Notes under the pieces: generated by a model
Told to the model about the DNA's origin: nothing
The model's database searches: none
What the model saw: the letters and a program-made list of their open reading frames with translations, nothing else
Assembly: GCA_958450365.1 (NCBI GenBank)
Contig: CAUEEP010000760.1
Location: 1,224,962 to 1,288,961, forward strand
Direction: 5' to 3'
DNA length: 64,000 bases
From: Mesorhabditis belari
Taxonomy: Eukaryota > Nematoda > Chromadorea > Rhabditida > Rhabditidae
Program-made: the position numbers and the translations under genes
Shown: piece by piece, positions 1-11,255 of the stretch
Position numbering within the stretch: position 1 is the first letter of the stretch
Layout: every line of letters starts with the position of its first letter

Positions 1-51
1 TTCAAAAGTCTGGTAAATTGTTAAAAGAAGCCAAGTTTAGAGTTTAAAAGA

Positions 52-310
52 AAGAAATGGAAATGGAAATGGATAAGAAATGGAATAGAAATGGAATGGA
101 AATGGAATGGAAATGGAATAGAAATAGAGTTTTATAGAGAAAACTTTAGGCATTAAAAAGAGACAAAATAGAACTTATTGGTTTATTCAATTCCATGGAA
201 ATCATGAGAAATGGATAAGAAATGGAATAGAAATGGATAAGAAATGGAATAGAAATGGATAAGAAATGGAATAGAAATGGAATAGAAATGGAATAGAAAT
301 GAAATGGAAA
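52..310. repeat. GAAATGGAAT-type microsatellite
   Basis: Purine-rich tandem array of GAAATGGAAT/GAAATGGATAA-like units in two blocks (about 52-140 and 195-310). No gene is visible in 1-1339. Confidence 0.85.
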
Positions 311-424
311 TAAAATAGTCAATGAAAGTCAAGTAAGTATGGGTAAACTTTAGAATTACTCGGAAAATTGTCGTAATCAAATAGGATTTGAAAAATTGAA
401 AGCAAAGCAAACAAAAGAAAGCTT

Positions 425-955
425 TATTGATGAAAGAAAGCTCGAAGCTCAAAGCTTTAAGAAAGCTCAAAGCTTTGAGAAAGCTCGAAGCTCAAAGCTT
501 TTAGAAAGCTCGAAGCTCAAAGCTTTTAGAAAGCTCGAAGCTTTGAGAAAGCTCGAAGCTCGAAGCTCGAAGCTCAAAGCTTTTAGAAAGCTCGAAGCTT
601 TGAGAAAGCTCGAAGCTCAAAGCTCGAAGCTCAAAGCTTTTAGAAAGCTCGAAGCTCAAAGCTTTTAGAAAGCTCGAAGCTCAAAGCTTTTAGAAAGCTC
701 GAAGCTTTGAGAAAGCTCGAAGCTCAAAGCTTTTAGAAAGCTCGAAGCTCAAAGCTTTTAGAAAGCTCGAAGCTCAAAGCTTTTAGAAAGCTCGAAGCTT
801 TGAGAAAGCTCGAAGCTCGAAGCTCGAAGCTCAAAGCTTTTAGAAAGCTCGAAGCTTTGAGAAAGCTCGAAGCTCAAAGCTCGAAGCTCAAAGCTTTTAG
901 AAAGCTCGAAGCTTTGAGAAAGCTCGAAGCTCAAAGCTTTGAGAGAGCTCAAACC
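425..955. repeat. AAGCTCGAAGCTCAAAGCTTTTAG minisatellite
   Basis: A 530-base array built from the blocks GAAGCTC, AAAGCTTTTAGAAAGCTC and GAAGCTTTGAGAAAGCTC in varying order. Units are rich in AAGCTT and AGCT and partly self-complementary, so both strands carry spurious open frames. It lies 3' of the SLC17 gene. From 956 to 1339 I see only AT-rich sequence. Confidence 0.9.
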
Positions 956-1339
956 AAAAGGTGATCAACTTGTTAAAGATTTAAACAAGAATATAAATAA
1001 AGAATATAAATAAAGAATCAAATAATAATAAAATAAACAAAATTAATAAATAAACCATAGAAAATAGAACTTTAAAAAGATTTGTTGTCAATTTTGTCGG
1101 TTTTTTCAAAAAACTTTGGATTTCTTTTCGAGAAAAAGGCACGTGGGGACCCAAAAAAGAAGAAAAGAGAGGAAAAGAGAAGGAAAATTTGAGAGATTCT
1201 AGAGAATTTTAGTTCTTTCACTTAAAAAAGAAAGAATCCCGATAAAAAGTATGAGAAAATCGTTCACTCTTTCGCTTTTTTCCGCGTTTTTTGCAAGTGT
1301 TGAGAGGAAAAGTTAGAGATTTTATTGAGATTTGGTTTT

Positions 1340-4300
1340 TTAAACTTTGTGAGTTTGATTTTCTGAAGTTGAAATCTCAACTTCTGTTGTTTCTTTCTCC
1401 AAAGCCCATTCGCAAGGTTTATCTGAAAATTTGGAAAAGATTGGATCAGAATTTCGATAGATTTTGATCCAAAATTCAAATTATAGGTATCTATCTTCCA
1501 AATTATAGGTATCTATCTTCCACAGCTTTCCAGCGTCTTCTTCAACACTATCGTCTGGATGTATCCATGCACATAACAAATAGCAATGGTGATAGGCTGT
1601 CACCCTGTAGTATCCCGCGCTCCAAGAACAATAATAAAAGTTTATATGTCTGGCCGATTATGAATGAAATTTTTTGGTAAATCTTTCTAGTAGAGGAACC
1701 CTTTAATGCATGAGGACAATATTATTAGGTTGATGCAAAAGTCTTTTTCATTTTTTTCGTACTTCTTTTGAAAAATAACAAAGTCATCAATTAACCTATG
1801 GTTTGCTCTAAATGAAAAGTGTTTATTGTTGAATTTCCCATCTTTTTAAGTCAATTTGGGTTCACTTTCAAGCAAATTCGAGAGTGAAAACGGGTTTTTC
1901 ATAAAAATCTATAAAAACCTCTATAAAGAAATTGGCTGAATCAATTTCTCTGAAAATCTGAAAAAATATCTAACTTTTTGTGCTCTATCTTTTATTTATT
2001 AACATCAAGATTGGTTTCCTTAGCTAAAGCGTCTAAAATGCATCATCGAGCCGTCGCCTTTTTTGACTACCCGACTTCAGGCTCTCAAAAAAATCTAGAC
2101 ATAAGACATTTTAAACTCGTTTTAATGTCATTTTGCAGAAAAATAATTGGCCTTTCGAATGCAATAAACCGTTGTTCAATTGGTGCATTTGTTACTTTTT
2201 AACGGAAGTACGAAAAAAATGAAAAAGACTTTTGCATCAACCTAATATATCATCCTGTAGCGAATTCAATTCTGCGTCGATTGGTACCAAATTTGTGAGT
2301 TTAGGTTAAAAATTACCGGCGCTACAACGTTTCATTCAAAATCGGCGGGATCCCCGTAGCCGATTATGAATGAGTGGGTCTAGCAGCGTCCAACCATCAA
2401 GTATTTGGTATCATTCAACGCAGAATCATTAATAATTATGTTAAATTTTTAAAATTGAAAAGATTGGATAAAAAGAAAAGAAATTATGGGGCCTCAAAGT
2501 TTTCTCTTGAACAAACAGTTTTTTTGCTCTAATTCTTTTTCTTTTTATCCAATCTTTCTAATTTTAAAAATTTAACATAATTATTAATGATTCTGCGTTG
2601 AATGATACCAAATACTTGATGGGTGGACGCGTCCGGACCCGCTCATTCATAATCGGCTACGACAGATATATATATAGAATAATCTGATATATAAGCTGAT
2701 ATATCTACTACATATAAAGGGAAGAAGACGTTTGTCTGTCTGTTCGTCTATTAATACAATTTACCCCTCTAAGCATCTCACCTGTTGCTGTATAGCAAAA
2801 GACCAAGTTGCAGACGAGCATCACCACAGCGTATGCTCGGAAAACGATTCCCCATTCTGCATGCTCACCACTTGGTGTCAACATTGGAACCATGAAAGCA
2901 CCGGCTACCAATGAGCCACAACCGAAGAGCTAAAATTTTGAGGAAATCGACAAAGCTTGATTGTTTTAATGATTTTTAATGGTTTTAATGGTTAATGATG
3001 GCTTTAAAAAACATTCTAATCTTAAGCCGAAGTGGTTCCATTTCTGTTTTGATTACTCAACAATTACCCTGAAGTAATTCAAAGATAACTTGGACTAGAA
3101 GTACTAGAGCTAGAAGCACTAGAGCTAGTACTAGAGCTAGAAGTACTAGAGCTAGAAGTACTAGAGCTAGAAGTACTAGAGATAGAAGTACTACAGCTAG
3201 AAGGACTAGAGCTAGAAGTATTAGAGCTAGAAGTACTAGAGCTAGAAGTACGAGAGCTAGAAGTACTAGAGCTAGAAGTACTAGAGCTAGAAGTACTAGA
3301 GCTAGAAATCGACAAAGCTTGATTGTTTTAATGGTTAATGATGGCTTTAAAAAACCTTCTAGTCTTAAGCCGAAGTGGTTCCATTTCTGTTTTGATTACT
3401 CAACAATTACCCTGAAGTAATTCAAAGATAACTTGGACTAGAAGTACTAGAGCTAGAAGCACTAGAGCTAGTACTAGAGCTAGAAGTACTAGAGCTAGAA
3501 GTACTAGAGCTAGAAGTACTAGAGATAGAAGTACTACAGCTAGAAGGACTAGAGCTAGAAGTATTAGAGCTAGAAGTACTAGAGCTAGAAGTACGAGAGC
3601 TAGAAGTACTAGAGCTAGAAGTACTAGAGCTAGAAGTTCTAGAGCTAGAAGTTCTAGAGCTAGAAGTACGAGAGCTAGAAGTACTAGAGCTAGAAGTTCT
3701 AGAGCTAGAAGTTCTAGAGCTAGAAGTTCTAGAGCTAGAAGTTCTAGAGCTAGAAGTACGAGATCTAGAAGTACTAGAGCTAGAAGTTCTAGAGCTAGAA
3801 GTTCTAGAGCTAGAAGTACTAGAGCTAGAAGTACTAGAGCTAGAAGTTCTAGAGCTAGAAGTTCTAGAGCTAGAAGTACGAGAGCTAGAAGTACTAGAGC
3901 TAGAAGTACTAGAGCTAGAAATCGACAAAGCTTGATTGTTTTAATGGTTAATGATGGCTTTAAAAAACCTTCTAGTCTTAAGCCGAAGTGGTTCCATTTC
4001 TGTTTTGATTACTCAACAATTACCCTGGAGTAACTCAAAGATAACTTGGAGTACTTGGAGCTCAATAAACTCTTGTCAAAGACCTGTCTTACCTGCATAT
4101 ATGAGAACACCGCCGCTGAATGTTTTCTCGCAACAATAACAGCACATTTTGGATAGCCTCCGCTGTGACATCCGAGAATACAAACTGGCATTACTAAACT
4201 TTAGATACACAATCTATTATTTCAGCACTCGTCTACCGACAACAGCCACATCCATCCATGAGCCATCTGGTTGTCGGAATGAGGCAATTAAGAAGAAGAA

Positions 4301-7300
4301 AGCCGATCCAATGAGAGCGATTGAATTGAAGATTCTCATTCTTGTCACTTCTCGGATTGATGTGAGACGATCGGAGATGTGACCAGTTACGAGTTTGAGG
4401 AAAAGCTGGAATTTCAGGCTCAAAGGTTCTTTGAGAATTTCAGAAGGACCAAAGCTATCTCAGTTGTGCAATTCTGAATTTTCGTTCTGATATCTGCTTT
4501 GTAGCCATTGTTCAAAAGCAAGATTGGCAAAAGAATGAAATTTCTGGGTCAAATCAAGCCAATAAAATCTAGGGAACTTGGTGGGAGGCTATGCTTGAAG
4601 CTTACTGTAGCTTTCTAAATTGTCCATCTTCTAGGAAAATTATTACTGTCTTACTTACTGACTTACTTACTGACTGACTGACTTACCCACTGGCTTACTG
4701 CCTTACTTACTGACTGGCTTACTTACTGACTGACTTACTGACTGACTTACTGACTGACTTACTGACTGACTTACTTAATTACTGACTTGCCTACTTGCTT
4801 GCTTACTTAATTACTTACTTATTGACTTACTCACTGACTTACTGACTTACGTCCTTACTTACTGACTTACTGATGAACTGACTTACTTACTGACTTACTT
4901 ACTGACTTACTGACTGACTAACTTCCTTACTTACTGACTTACTTACTGACTTGCTTACTTACTTGCTTACTTACTTGCTTACTGACTGACTTACTTACTG
5001 ACTGACTGACTTACTTACTGACTTACTTACTGACTGACTGACTTACTTACTGACTTACTTACTGACTGACCTACTTCCTGACTGGCTTACTTACTGACTG
5101 GTTTACTTACTGACTTACTTATTTACTGACTTACTTAATTACTGACTGACTTACCGACTGACTTATTTACTTACTGACTTACTTACTGACCTACTTACTG
5201 ACTTACTCGAAAGCTTTCTATTCCAGGCTATAGATTGAGCTTTTCGAATCCAAATTTTACAAAAACCTATCTCAAAAACTTACAAAAACCTAGCTAAATG
5301 AAACTCACCAAGATCAACAATGGAATCATTGTCACAAATCCACAAACAATCGGTGAATAGTGTAAAGCCGATGAATAGTAAAGAAGGGAAAAAGTGATTG
5401 AGAATTGAACTCCAAAATAGTATCCAATACAAGCCACCCAGATCCCGACGACCACCGGCGTTTTGATGAGTTTCAGGAAAGAAACCGGCTTCTAAAATAA
5501 TCTTTTACATTCTTATAGAATTTTATATGCAAATTACTCAATCAAATCTTGAATTATCAAAAAATTGAACGAAAGGCTTCACCAGTTTCACCTGTTTCTC
5601 TCGTTTCGCATTCAACAACTCGAATTTCCCCTGCATCACTCGATCAAGCTCTTCTTTCTTCAGCCATTTCACATCCCGGGGATCATCTCTGAATATCTTC
5701 CCTCATTGATCTCCCTTTTTTTTCTTACTTATGAACAAAAATCCATAAAATGGTCACAAGCAAAGCAATCACTCCATGAGAATAATAAATCGCTGGCCAA
5801 GATACTAAAAACATTTGAAAGAAGTGTGCTAAAGATTTATTGGGTTGGTGAATTGAAAAGCCGGCTATTATCATATGTGACGGTTTGAGCACTTTGTTCA
5901 AAAGAAACCCAGAACAGACAGATGGACAGACGGACACACAGACAGACAGATGGACAGACAGACAGGTAGGCAGACAAACAGACAGACAGATGGACAGACA
6001 GACAGGTAGGCAGGCAGGCAGACAGATAGACGAACGGGCAGACAGACAGACCCACAGACGGATTTTAGATTTAGACCCGTTGGGTTGAAGTAAAAGTACA
6101 AATAACGGGTAAATTGTGCTTGTTTGACCGAAAGTTTGTACGAAAAAGACTAAAAGTCTTAATAAAAGCACTAATGTTAAGATAAGAACTTTTTGATACA
6201 AGAAGTCAAAAGTTTTGACTCACTCTCTGATCCAACCAAGCCAGCATGGGGCATTGAGAAGAATGGAGAAAACTCGACGTGGCCTAAAGAATGGATCAAT
6301 TATTGGAGAACACTTTGTGCTTGGATAAGATTTGTGGTTTAGAGGAATGATCCGGATTTGTGCTTGGATCAGGCTTCTTGTTGTTTAAAGGAATGATCCG
6401 ATTATCCTAAAGGATCCGAATTCTTGCTTGGATAAGACTTCTTGTGGTTTAAAGAAAGGATCCGAATTCTTGCTTGGATAAGGCTTCTTGTGGTTTAAAG
6501 AAAGGATCCGAATTCTTGCTTGGATAAGGCTTCTTGTGGTTTAAAGAAAGGACCGAATTAGTGCTTGGATAAGGCTTCTTGTGGTTTAAAGGAATGATCC
6601 GGATTCGTGCTTGGATAAGGCTTCTTGTGGTTTAAAGAAAGGATCTGGATTCCTGCTTGGATAAGACTTCTTGTTGTTTAGAGGAATGATCCGAATTCTT
6701 GCTCGGATAACTCATTTGATTAACTGAATGTCTTTAGAGACTCATTTTAACCGTTCTTTTTATCTATTAAATATTAACTTCTTTTAAAAACTGTGTTACC
6801 CATTATTTAGCCAAGAAAGCAAGGAATTTTTTGGTATAAAATTTAGAAAACGGCTTGGTTTTTTGGATTGTTAGAAATTTGACGGCGTTGTTTTGAAGGT
6901 TTTCTATTATGGTGCTGTTCCTAAATCCCCTAAAAAAGGATCTAAGTCGAGAAATTCAAGCGTTTATGGAGGAAATCAGTTTAGAGATAAACAATTGAAG
7001 ATATTGAGGAAGAAGAACAATTGAGATAAACAATTTTCACTTCAAGAAGTAAGCATAAATCAACAAACGCTAAATCTAAAGTTAAATGTTAAAAATAAGC
7101 TTTTAGGAGTGAAGTTAAATAAGTTTAAAATAAGTTTTTACGTAAAAAGCTCTCAAAAAACTCGATTGGTGGTATTTTTGGTATTTTTGAAAACAAAGCG
7201 GGAGTGGGACAAATGCTACCTTTTTTTTGCGCACCCGGACATTTGCGCACCTTTTTTTCCGCGCACCTTGCCCATTAGCGCACCTTTTTTCGCGTTTTAA

Positions 7301-10162
7301 AAAAGCTCTAAAAGCTAATATTAACCAATTTCTATTCCAAATGTTGTTTTTCTAGGTAATTTGAGGGTTTCGAATTCAAATTTTGACATAACAGAGCTTG
7401 TGGAACCAATTTGAAAGACAAAACGGCTAGATCAAATTACAGAAATGGTCAAATTACAAAATTGTTGATTTTTCTCTTTGTATAACTCCGTCCGTTTGTT
7501 TCCACAAGCTCTGATATGTCAAAATTTCGATTCTACGCCCTAAAATTACCTAGAAAAACAACTTTTGGAATAGAAATTGGTTAATATTAGCCTTTAGGGC
7601 TTTTTTAAAACGCGAAAAAAGGTGCGCTAATGGGCAAGGTGCGGAAAAAAAGGTGCGCAAATGTTCGGGTGTGCAAAAAAAAGGTCGCAATCGTCCCACT
7701 CCCAAACAAAGCTCAAATCTTTTCATCTTTCACAAATTTCACATCCAAAACTAGCTCCAAACTAGCTCCAAACTGAATACTAAAGCTTAAAACTAACCTG
7801 AAAAGCTGATTTCTTCTTTTCATCCCTTATAAAAGCATAGAATCAATTAATTCCGCTTTCTTGTATTCATTTGACTTTGACTTTTGACCGCTTTGACTTT
7901 AACCTTTAACTTTATTTACTTTGACCTCCAGCCTTGTCCAATCTAACCGGAATAAATGTCCAATCTAACCGGAATAAATTCTTTCAACTCTCTTATAATC
8001 CACCTGAAAGCACAGCAATCCAAAGCCCGCGTTCATTCAACGGTGCCCAATAGGAAACGACATGACCAGCCGCTGCAAAGAGAATTGCCAAAGCTGTGCC
8101 CTAATCGAAAGAACTTTTATCATTGCCGTTTGACTTTGAAAACTTACTGATAGAAATCTCAAGAACAAGAACAAGGGAAAAGAGATTGACACAAGATAGG
8201 GCAAAAGAAAGCAAGTGACAGCGATCATCGCTCCCATTCCAGACATCATTCGGTGCATTCCCCATTTTGCGGTCATCAAACCGAGAATCGGCACTCCGAA
8301 CATGGCTCCGGCGAAACCGGCTGAAAATTTAAAGCTCAAATGAGTTAAAAAGCTGAATTTTGATTGTGATATTGATTTTGATATTTTAATATGTGTATTT
8401 TGAGGTTAAAGTGAAGCCTTTTGACTTCAATTCTCCGATTTTGTTTTCTGAAAACTTTGATCGCTTTAATGTACCAGAAACAAATTGATTTGCTTGCTGA
8501 TCTCTTTAAATTTGGTTCCTTATCTCGCTAAATTTGCTTCCTTATTTCTACAAACTTGGTTCCTTATCTCTCTAAATTTGGTTCCTAATCTCCACAAATT
8601 TGGTTCATTTTCTTTCTAAAGGAGATATGAGAATGAGAATGAGAATGAGAATGAGAATAAGAATGAGAATGAGAATGAGAATGAGAATGAGAATGAGAGT
8701 GAGAATGAGAATGAGAATGAGAATGAGAATGAGAGTGAGAATGAGAATGAGAATGAGAATGAGAATAAGAATGAGAATAAGAATGAGAGTGAGAATAAGA
8801 ATAAGAAGAAAGATAGTGGAATGAGATGAGGGGAATGGAATAAGAGGGAGAATGAGATAAGATGAGATAAGAATGAGAATAAGTGGAGGGAAAGAAAGAA
8901 GAGGATGAGAGAGTGGATAAGAAGAGAATGAGAATGAGAATTAAGCACAAATCCTGTAAATAATTAGCTTAAACCTGCAAACGACCATCCTTTTTCTTCC
9001 GGAGTAAAATCGAAACGACGATCCGATAATGATAAATGATCAGCGTTCCACTGAAATCATGGTTGAATACTGGTTTAGATGCTTGTTTTGTGAATCCGTG
9101 ATTTGATTTTGACTTTGACTGATTTTGACTTGTTATATGTGAGTTGTGAGTGCAAGCAAGCCTTTGTAAATATAATAAAGTAAAGAAATGAATGGCAAAG
9201 AATCTGGAATCGAGCAGAATTGAACCCTCGACCTTTTGCTTACCAGGCAGATGCTCTACCACTCTATCGCTGCCTTCTTTGTCCAAGAAGAAAGCCACAA
9301 AATGTTATTTATCAGCTTATTCACAGTGTTTCGCAGTGTTTTTGTTATTTTTAGAACTGATCAAGCAACTCCTAATGATTAGAACTCTTGATAGTAAATC
9401 ACTTGATAGTAAATCATTTTTGGAGAATCAATGATTTACTATCAATGATTTACCTTCAATGCTTTACTATCGAGCGTCAACTGTACTATGTAATATGCGC
9501 ATTTAATCCTTGTTTTACTGTTTTTAATTGAAGAATGAATTGCTCGGAAAAATCCTAGAATATTTTAGCTAAAACCTAAGGGGACCTTTTGACCTGAGCC
9601 TGAGCTTTTGGGGAGAACTCTCCCCCTTTACACTTTGTCGACTTTCTCGTCACTCAATAAGCCATTCTCAATGGCTAAGCCACAGAATAAGCCATTCTCA
9701 ATGGCTAAGCCACAGAATAAGCCATTCTCAATGGCTTATTCTGGTGGCTATAACTGTTCAATGTAAAAGCTAAAAGCTAAAAGCTGTAAAAGCTAAAAGC
9801 TGTTTACACCAATAATTTCAACAACAATATCTCGAAAACCGTACCGGAATCATTGATCGATTCACCGAAAAAGTCTCCTCATTATACAAAGGACTCGTTA
9901 TCAACTCGCTCATCGCCACATAACCGCAATTGTAACTTAGAAAGCTGAAAGAAATGACTCATTGGCAGATTTGACAGGTTTTACTGGTTTTACAGGTTTG
10001 ACATCTTTTACAGTCAACCTTTACAGTCAATTCTAAAACTCACCCAGCATGTATAAAGGATAAGAAGAAAAATGACACAAGCAATATAATAAATCTTCGG
10101 GATCCTCGTTTTTCTAAAGATTTCTTCGAATCGGAACCAATATCATCAATTTTTGCAGTCAT
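1340..10162 (-). CDS. SLC17-type major facilitator anion transporter, 13 exons
   Basis: Multi-pass membrane transporter of the SLC17 (sodium/phosphate and vesicular anion) branch of the MFS; the substrate cannot be read from sequence. Exons, 5' to 3': 10162-10044, 9944-9845, 9050-8975, 8320-8148, 8100-8004, 6283-6224, 5804-5729, 5688-5592, 5491-5309, 4405-4237, 4193-4093, 2929-2782, 1422-1340. All phases agree and give 1482 bases (493 residues), a normal family length. The start MTAKIDDIGS precedes the first membrane helix (RRFIILLVSFFFLSF). Other landmarks are GLMTAKWGMHR (loop 2-3), WPAIYYSHGV, the central charged loop ending KREKQ, FLKLVTGHISDRLTSIR, and the last helix VVMLVCNLVFCYTAT followed by an acidic tail. 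Exon 8 could instead end 9 bases later. Introns carry many repeats and miniature transposons. Confidence 0.88.
1725..2245. mobile_element. Mariner-type MITE, family A, copy 1
   Basis: A 521-base element with inverted ends (TTAGGTTGATGCAAAAGTC and its complement) flanked by TA on both sides, as for mariner insertions. It lies in the last intron of the SLC17 gene. An almost identical copy is at 24819-25338. Both contain the same 74-codon open frame, which matches no transposase I know. Confidence 0.9.
2355..2661. mobile_element. Hairpin MITE with CGTAGCCGATTATGAATGAG ends
   Basis: Two arms of roughly 125 bases (2355-2475 and 2530-2661) are inverted copies around a short AT-rich centre. The end motif recurs partially near 1650. 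It sits in the last SLC17 intron. Confidence 0.8.
2985..4060. repeat. 15-bp GCTAGAAGTACTAGA arrays with duplicated flanks
   Basis: Two arrays of the 15-base unit (about 3089-3308 and 3430-3919). A roughly 110-base flank containing TCTTAAGCCGAAGTGG occurs three times (near 3000, 3325 and 3945), so a block of flank plus array was itself duplicated. In the larger array many units read GTTCTAGA instead of GTACTAGA. The region lies in the intron between SLC17 exons 12 and 11; the serine-rich frames on the minus strand are artefacts of the unit length. Confidence 0.9.
4640..5212. repeat. TTAC/TGAC tetranucleotide array
   Basis: About 570 bases of mixed CTTA and CTGA tetranucleotides, inside an SLC17 intron. 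Confidence 0.92.
5837..5912 (+). mobile_element. Truncated MITE family C end
   Basis: Starts with TTGGGTTGGTGAATTGAAAA and matches the first ~75 bases of the element at 57588-58118, then breaks off at the GACA array. It lies in an SLC17 intron. Confidence 0.7.
5917..6062. repeat. CAGACAGA/GGTAGGCA array
   Basis: Tandem GACA-type repeats with interspersed GGTAGGCAGGCA blocks. The long open frames across it are repeat artefacts. Confidence 0.9.
6311..6716. repeat. 46-bp minisatellite
   Basis: About eight diverged copies of a 46-base unit containing GGATCCGAATTCTTGCTTGG and GGCTTCTTGTGGTTTAAAG, in the large SLC17 intron 6284-8003. Confidence 0.85.
6715..6935. mobile_element. Single arm of the hairpin element seen whole at 38515-38945
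   Basis: Matches one arm and the loop of the 38.5 kb hairpin (for example TTTGACGGCG and TTTCTATTATGG), but is diverged and has no partner arm here. Confidence 0.65.
7200..7703. mobile_element. Hairpin MITE, family B, copy 1
   Basis: Inverted arms open with GGGAGTGGGACAAATGCTAC and end with the complement. Each arm carries the motifs GCGCACC and CATTTGCGCACC next to T-runs. The second copy is at 24336-24730. Confidence 0.85.
8622..8880. repeat. GAGAAT hexamer array
   Basis: Roughly 250 bases of (GAGAAT)n with GAGAGT and AAGAAT variants, in the intron between SLC17 exons 4 and 3. The His-Ser and Met-Arg frames over it are not genes. Confidence 0.92.
9202..9275 (-). pseudogene. tRNA-like sequence, Thr-type anticodon GGT
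   Basis: Read on the minus strand it has a D-arm-like GATAGAGTGGTAGAGC, a loop CTGGTAA with GGT in the anticodon position, and a T-loop GGGTTCAATT. The anticodon stem has a mismatch and the 3' side of the T stem does not pair, so it is probably a tRNA pseudogene or tRNA-derived repeat. It lies in an SLC17 intron. Confidence 0.5.
9651..9745. repeat. 30-bp repeat, three copies
   Basis: Unit AATAAGCCATTCTCAATGGC plus TAAGCCACAG. Each unit contains the inverted pair GCCATT/AATGGC and could form a small hairpin. Confidence 0.85.
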
Positions 10163-10561
10163 TTTGAGTTTTTTGATGAAAAGCTTTGATAGAAATTGAT
10201 AGAAATTGATGGAAATTGATAAAAATGATGTTTATCAGTAAGTTTTTGATACTTCTGTGCTCTTGAAAAGGATGATATGCAAATTTTGGAGAACTGTGCT
10301 GTCTGTGGCCGCGAATTTGGAGAACTGTGCTGTTTGTGACCACACGCATAGAGTTCAATTTTTTTTTGTGGGGAAAGCAAGCAAAATGAGAGATTCATCG
10401 TTGAGAATCTATTAGTTTGGTTATTTTTGGTACAGAGTTTGGAAGAAGTTCGGAAAAAGCTTGAAAATCGATACAGAGAAGCTTTTGAAAACCGTACGAT
10501 TTAAACCCTAGAAACACAGACTTTCTGGAATACTACAGCAAATTTCTTTCAAACCAAACTA

Positions 10562-11010
10562 TTAGGTTGGCCGGAAATAAATAAGCGTTTTCAACTCGAA
10601 TATTTCAAATCCCATAACTTAATCCAAACAAAACTTTATTAATCGAAATAAGAACCATTACAATTAAATAAGAACCATTACAATTAACACATTTTTGCCA
10701 ACGAGAAGCAAGTTTATTTATGCCGATAACATAGAAGTCCGAGCTTCGGGAGGCGATAAAGTCGGCTAAGGGGTTTTTGGCCTTCTAGACGATCAACAAA
10801 TTCATCCCAACTTTCGCACAAAGTCTTTTGGGCATCCATGTTTTTTAATCGTGTCTTCTTGATGCTGTTTTGATTGTATTCAACGATCTTGTTGTCAATC
10901 TTCTGTTGAAATCCTCTAAGTTCTTTAATGAATGTCCACAGATCTGGATGATCTCTGTTGAAATGCTTTCTGAGACAATTGTTTGTGCCTTCCAAGCAGT
11001 TATTCGTTCG
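10562..11010 (-). mobile_element. Mariner end fused to MULE-like transposase fragment
   Basis: Begins with TTAGGTTGGCCGGAAATAAA, a mariner-type end, followed on the minus strand by the mariner C-terminal coding end (SRLYRLPKLGLLCYRHK). That end is fused in frame to about 75 codons at 10995-10770 with MULE-like C-terminal features (GTNNCLRKHFNRDHPDLW, then a basic coiled segment). No catalytic core is present, so it is a chimeric remnant. The MULE assignment is by eye. Confidence 0.55.
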
Positions 11011-11255
11011 TTGTTCGTTTAAACATAATTGTAACTTTTTAATAGCTCAATTAAACCATTGAGCAACATTGACATTGATTGTATTGGACACTCAAATCAT
11101 TGACAATCATTGACAATCATTGGCAAAATGGCAAAATGATGTTTCGGCGAAATAAAGGGGAAACGATTTTTCTATATTTCAAACCAGATTCACCCACTCA
11201 AATTGTAAATGTTAAGCCCAATTTTGAAACATTTTAACTTTAAAACCTCTTTTTA

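Noticed and set aside
2708..2911. SLC17 last exon read through to a stop at 2708
   Set aside because: A donor at 2781 joins in phase to an exon at 1422-1340 that gives a typical acidic C-terminus; the read-through tail looks random.
3079..3928. Serine-rich protein-like frames
   Set aside because: Artefact of a 15-base unit (multiple of three) without stops.
8585..8950. Long His-Ser, Phe-Ser and Met-Arg open frames
   Set aside because: They are readings of the GAGAAT hexamer array in several frames; no splice or start context.
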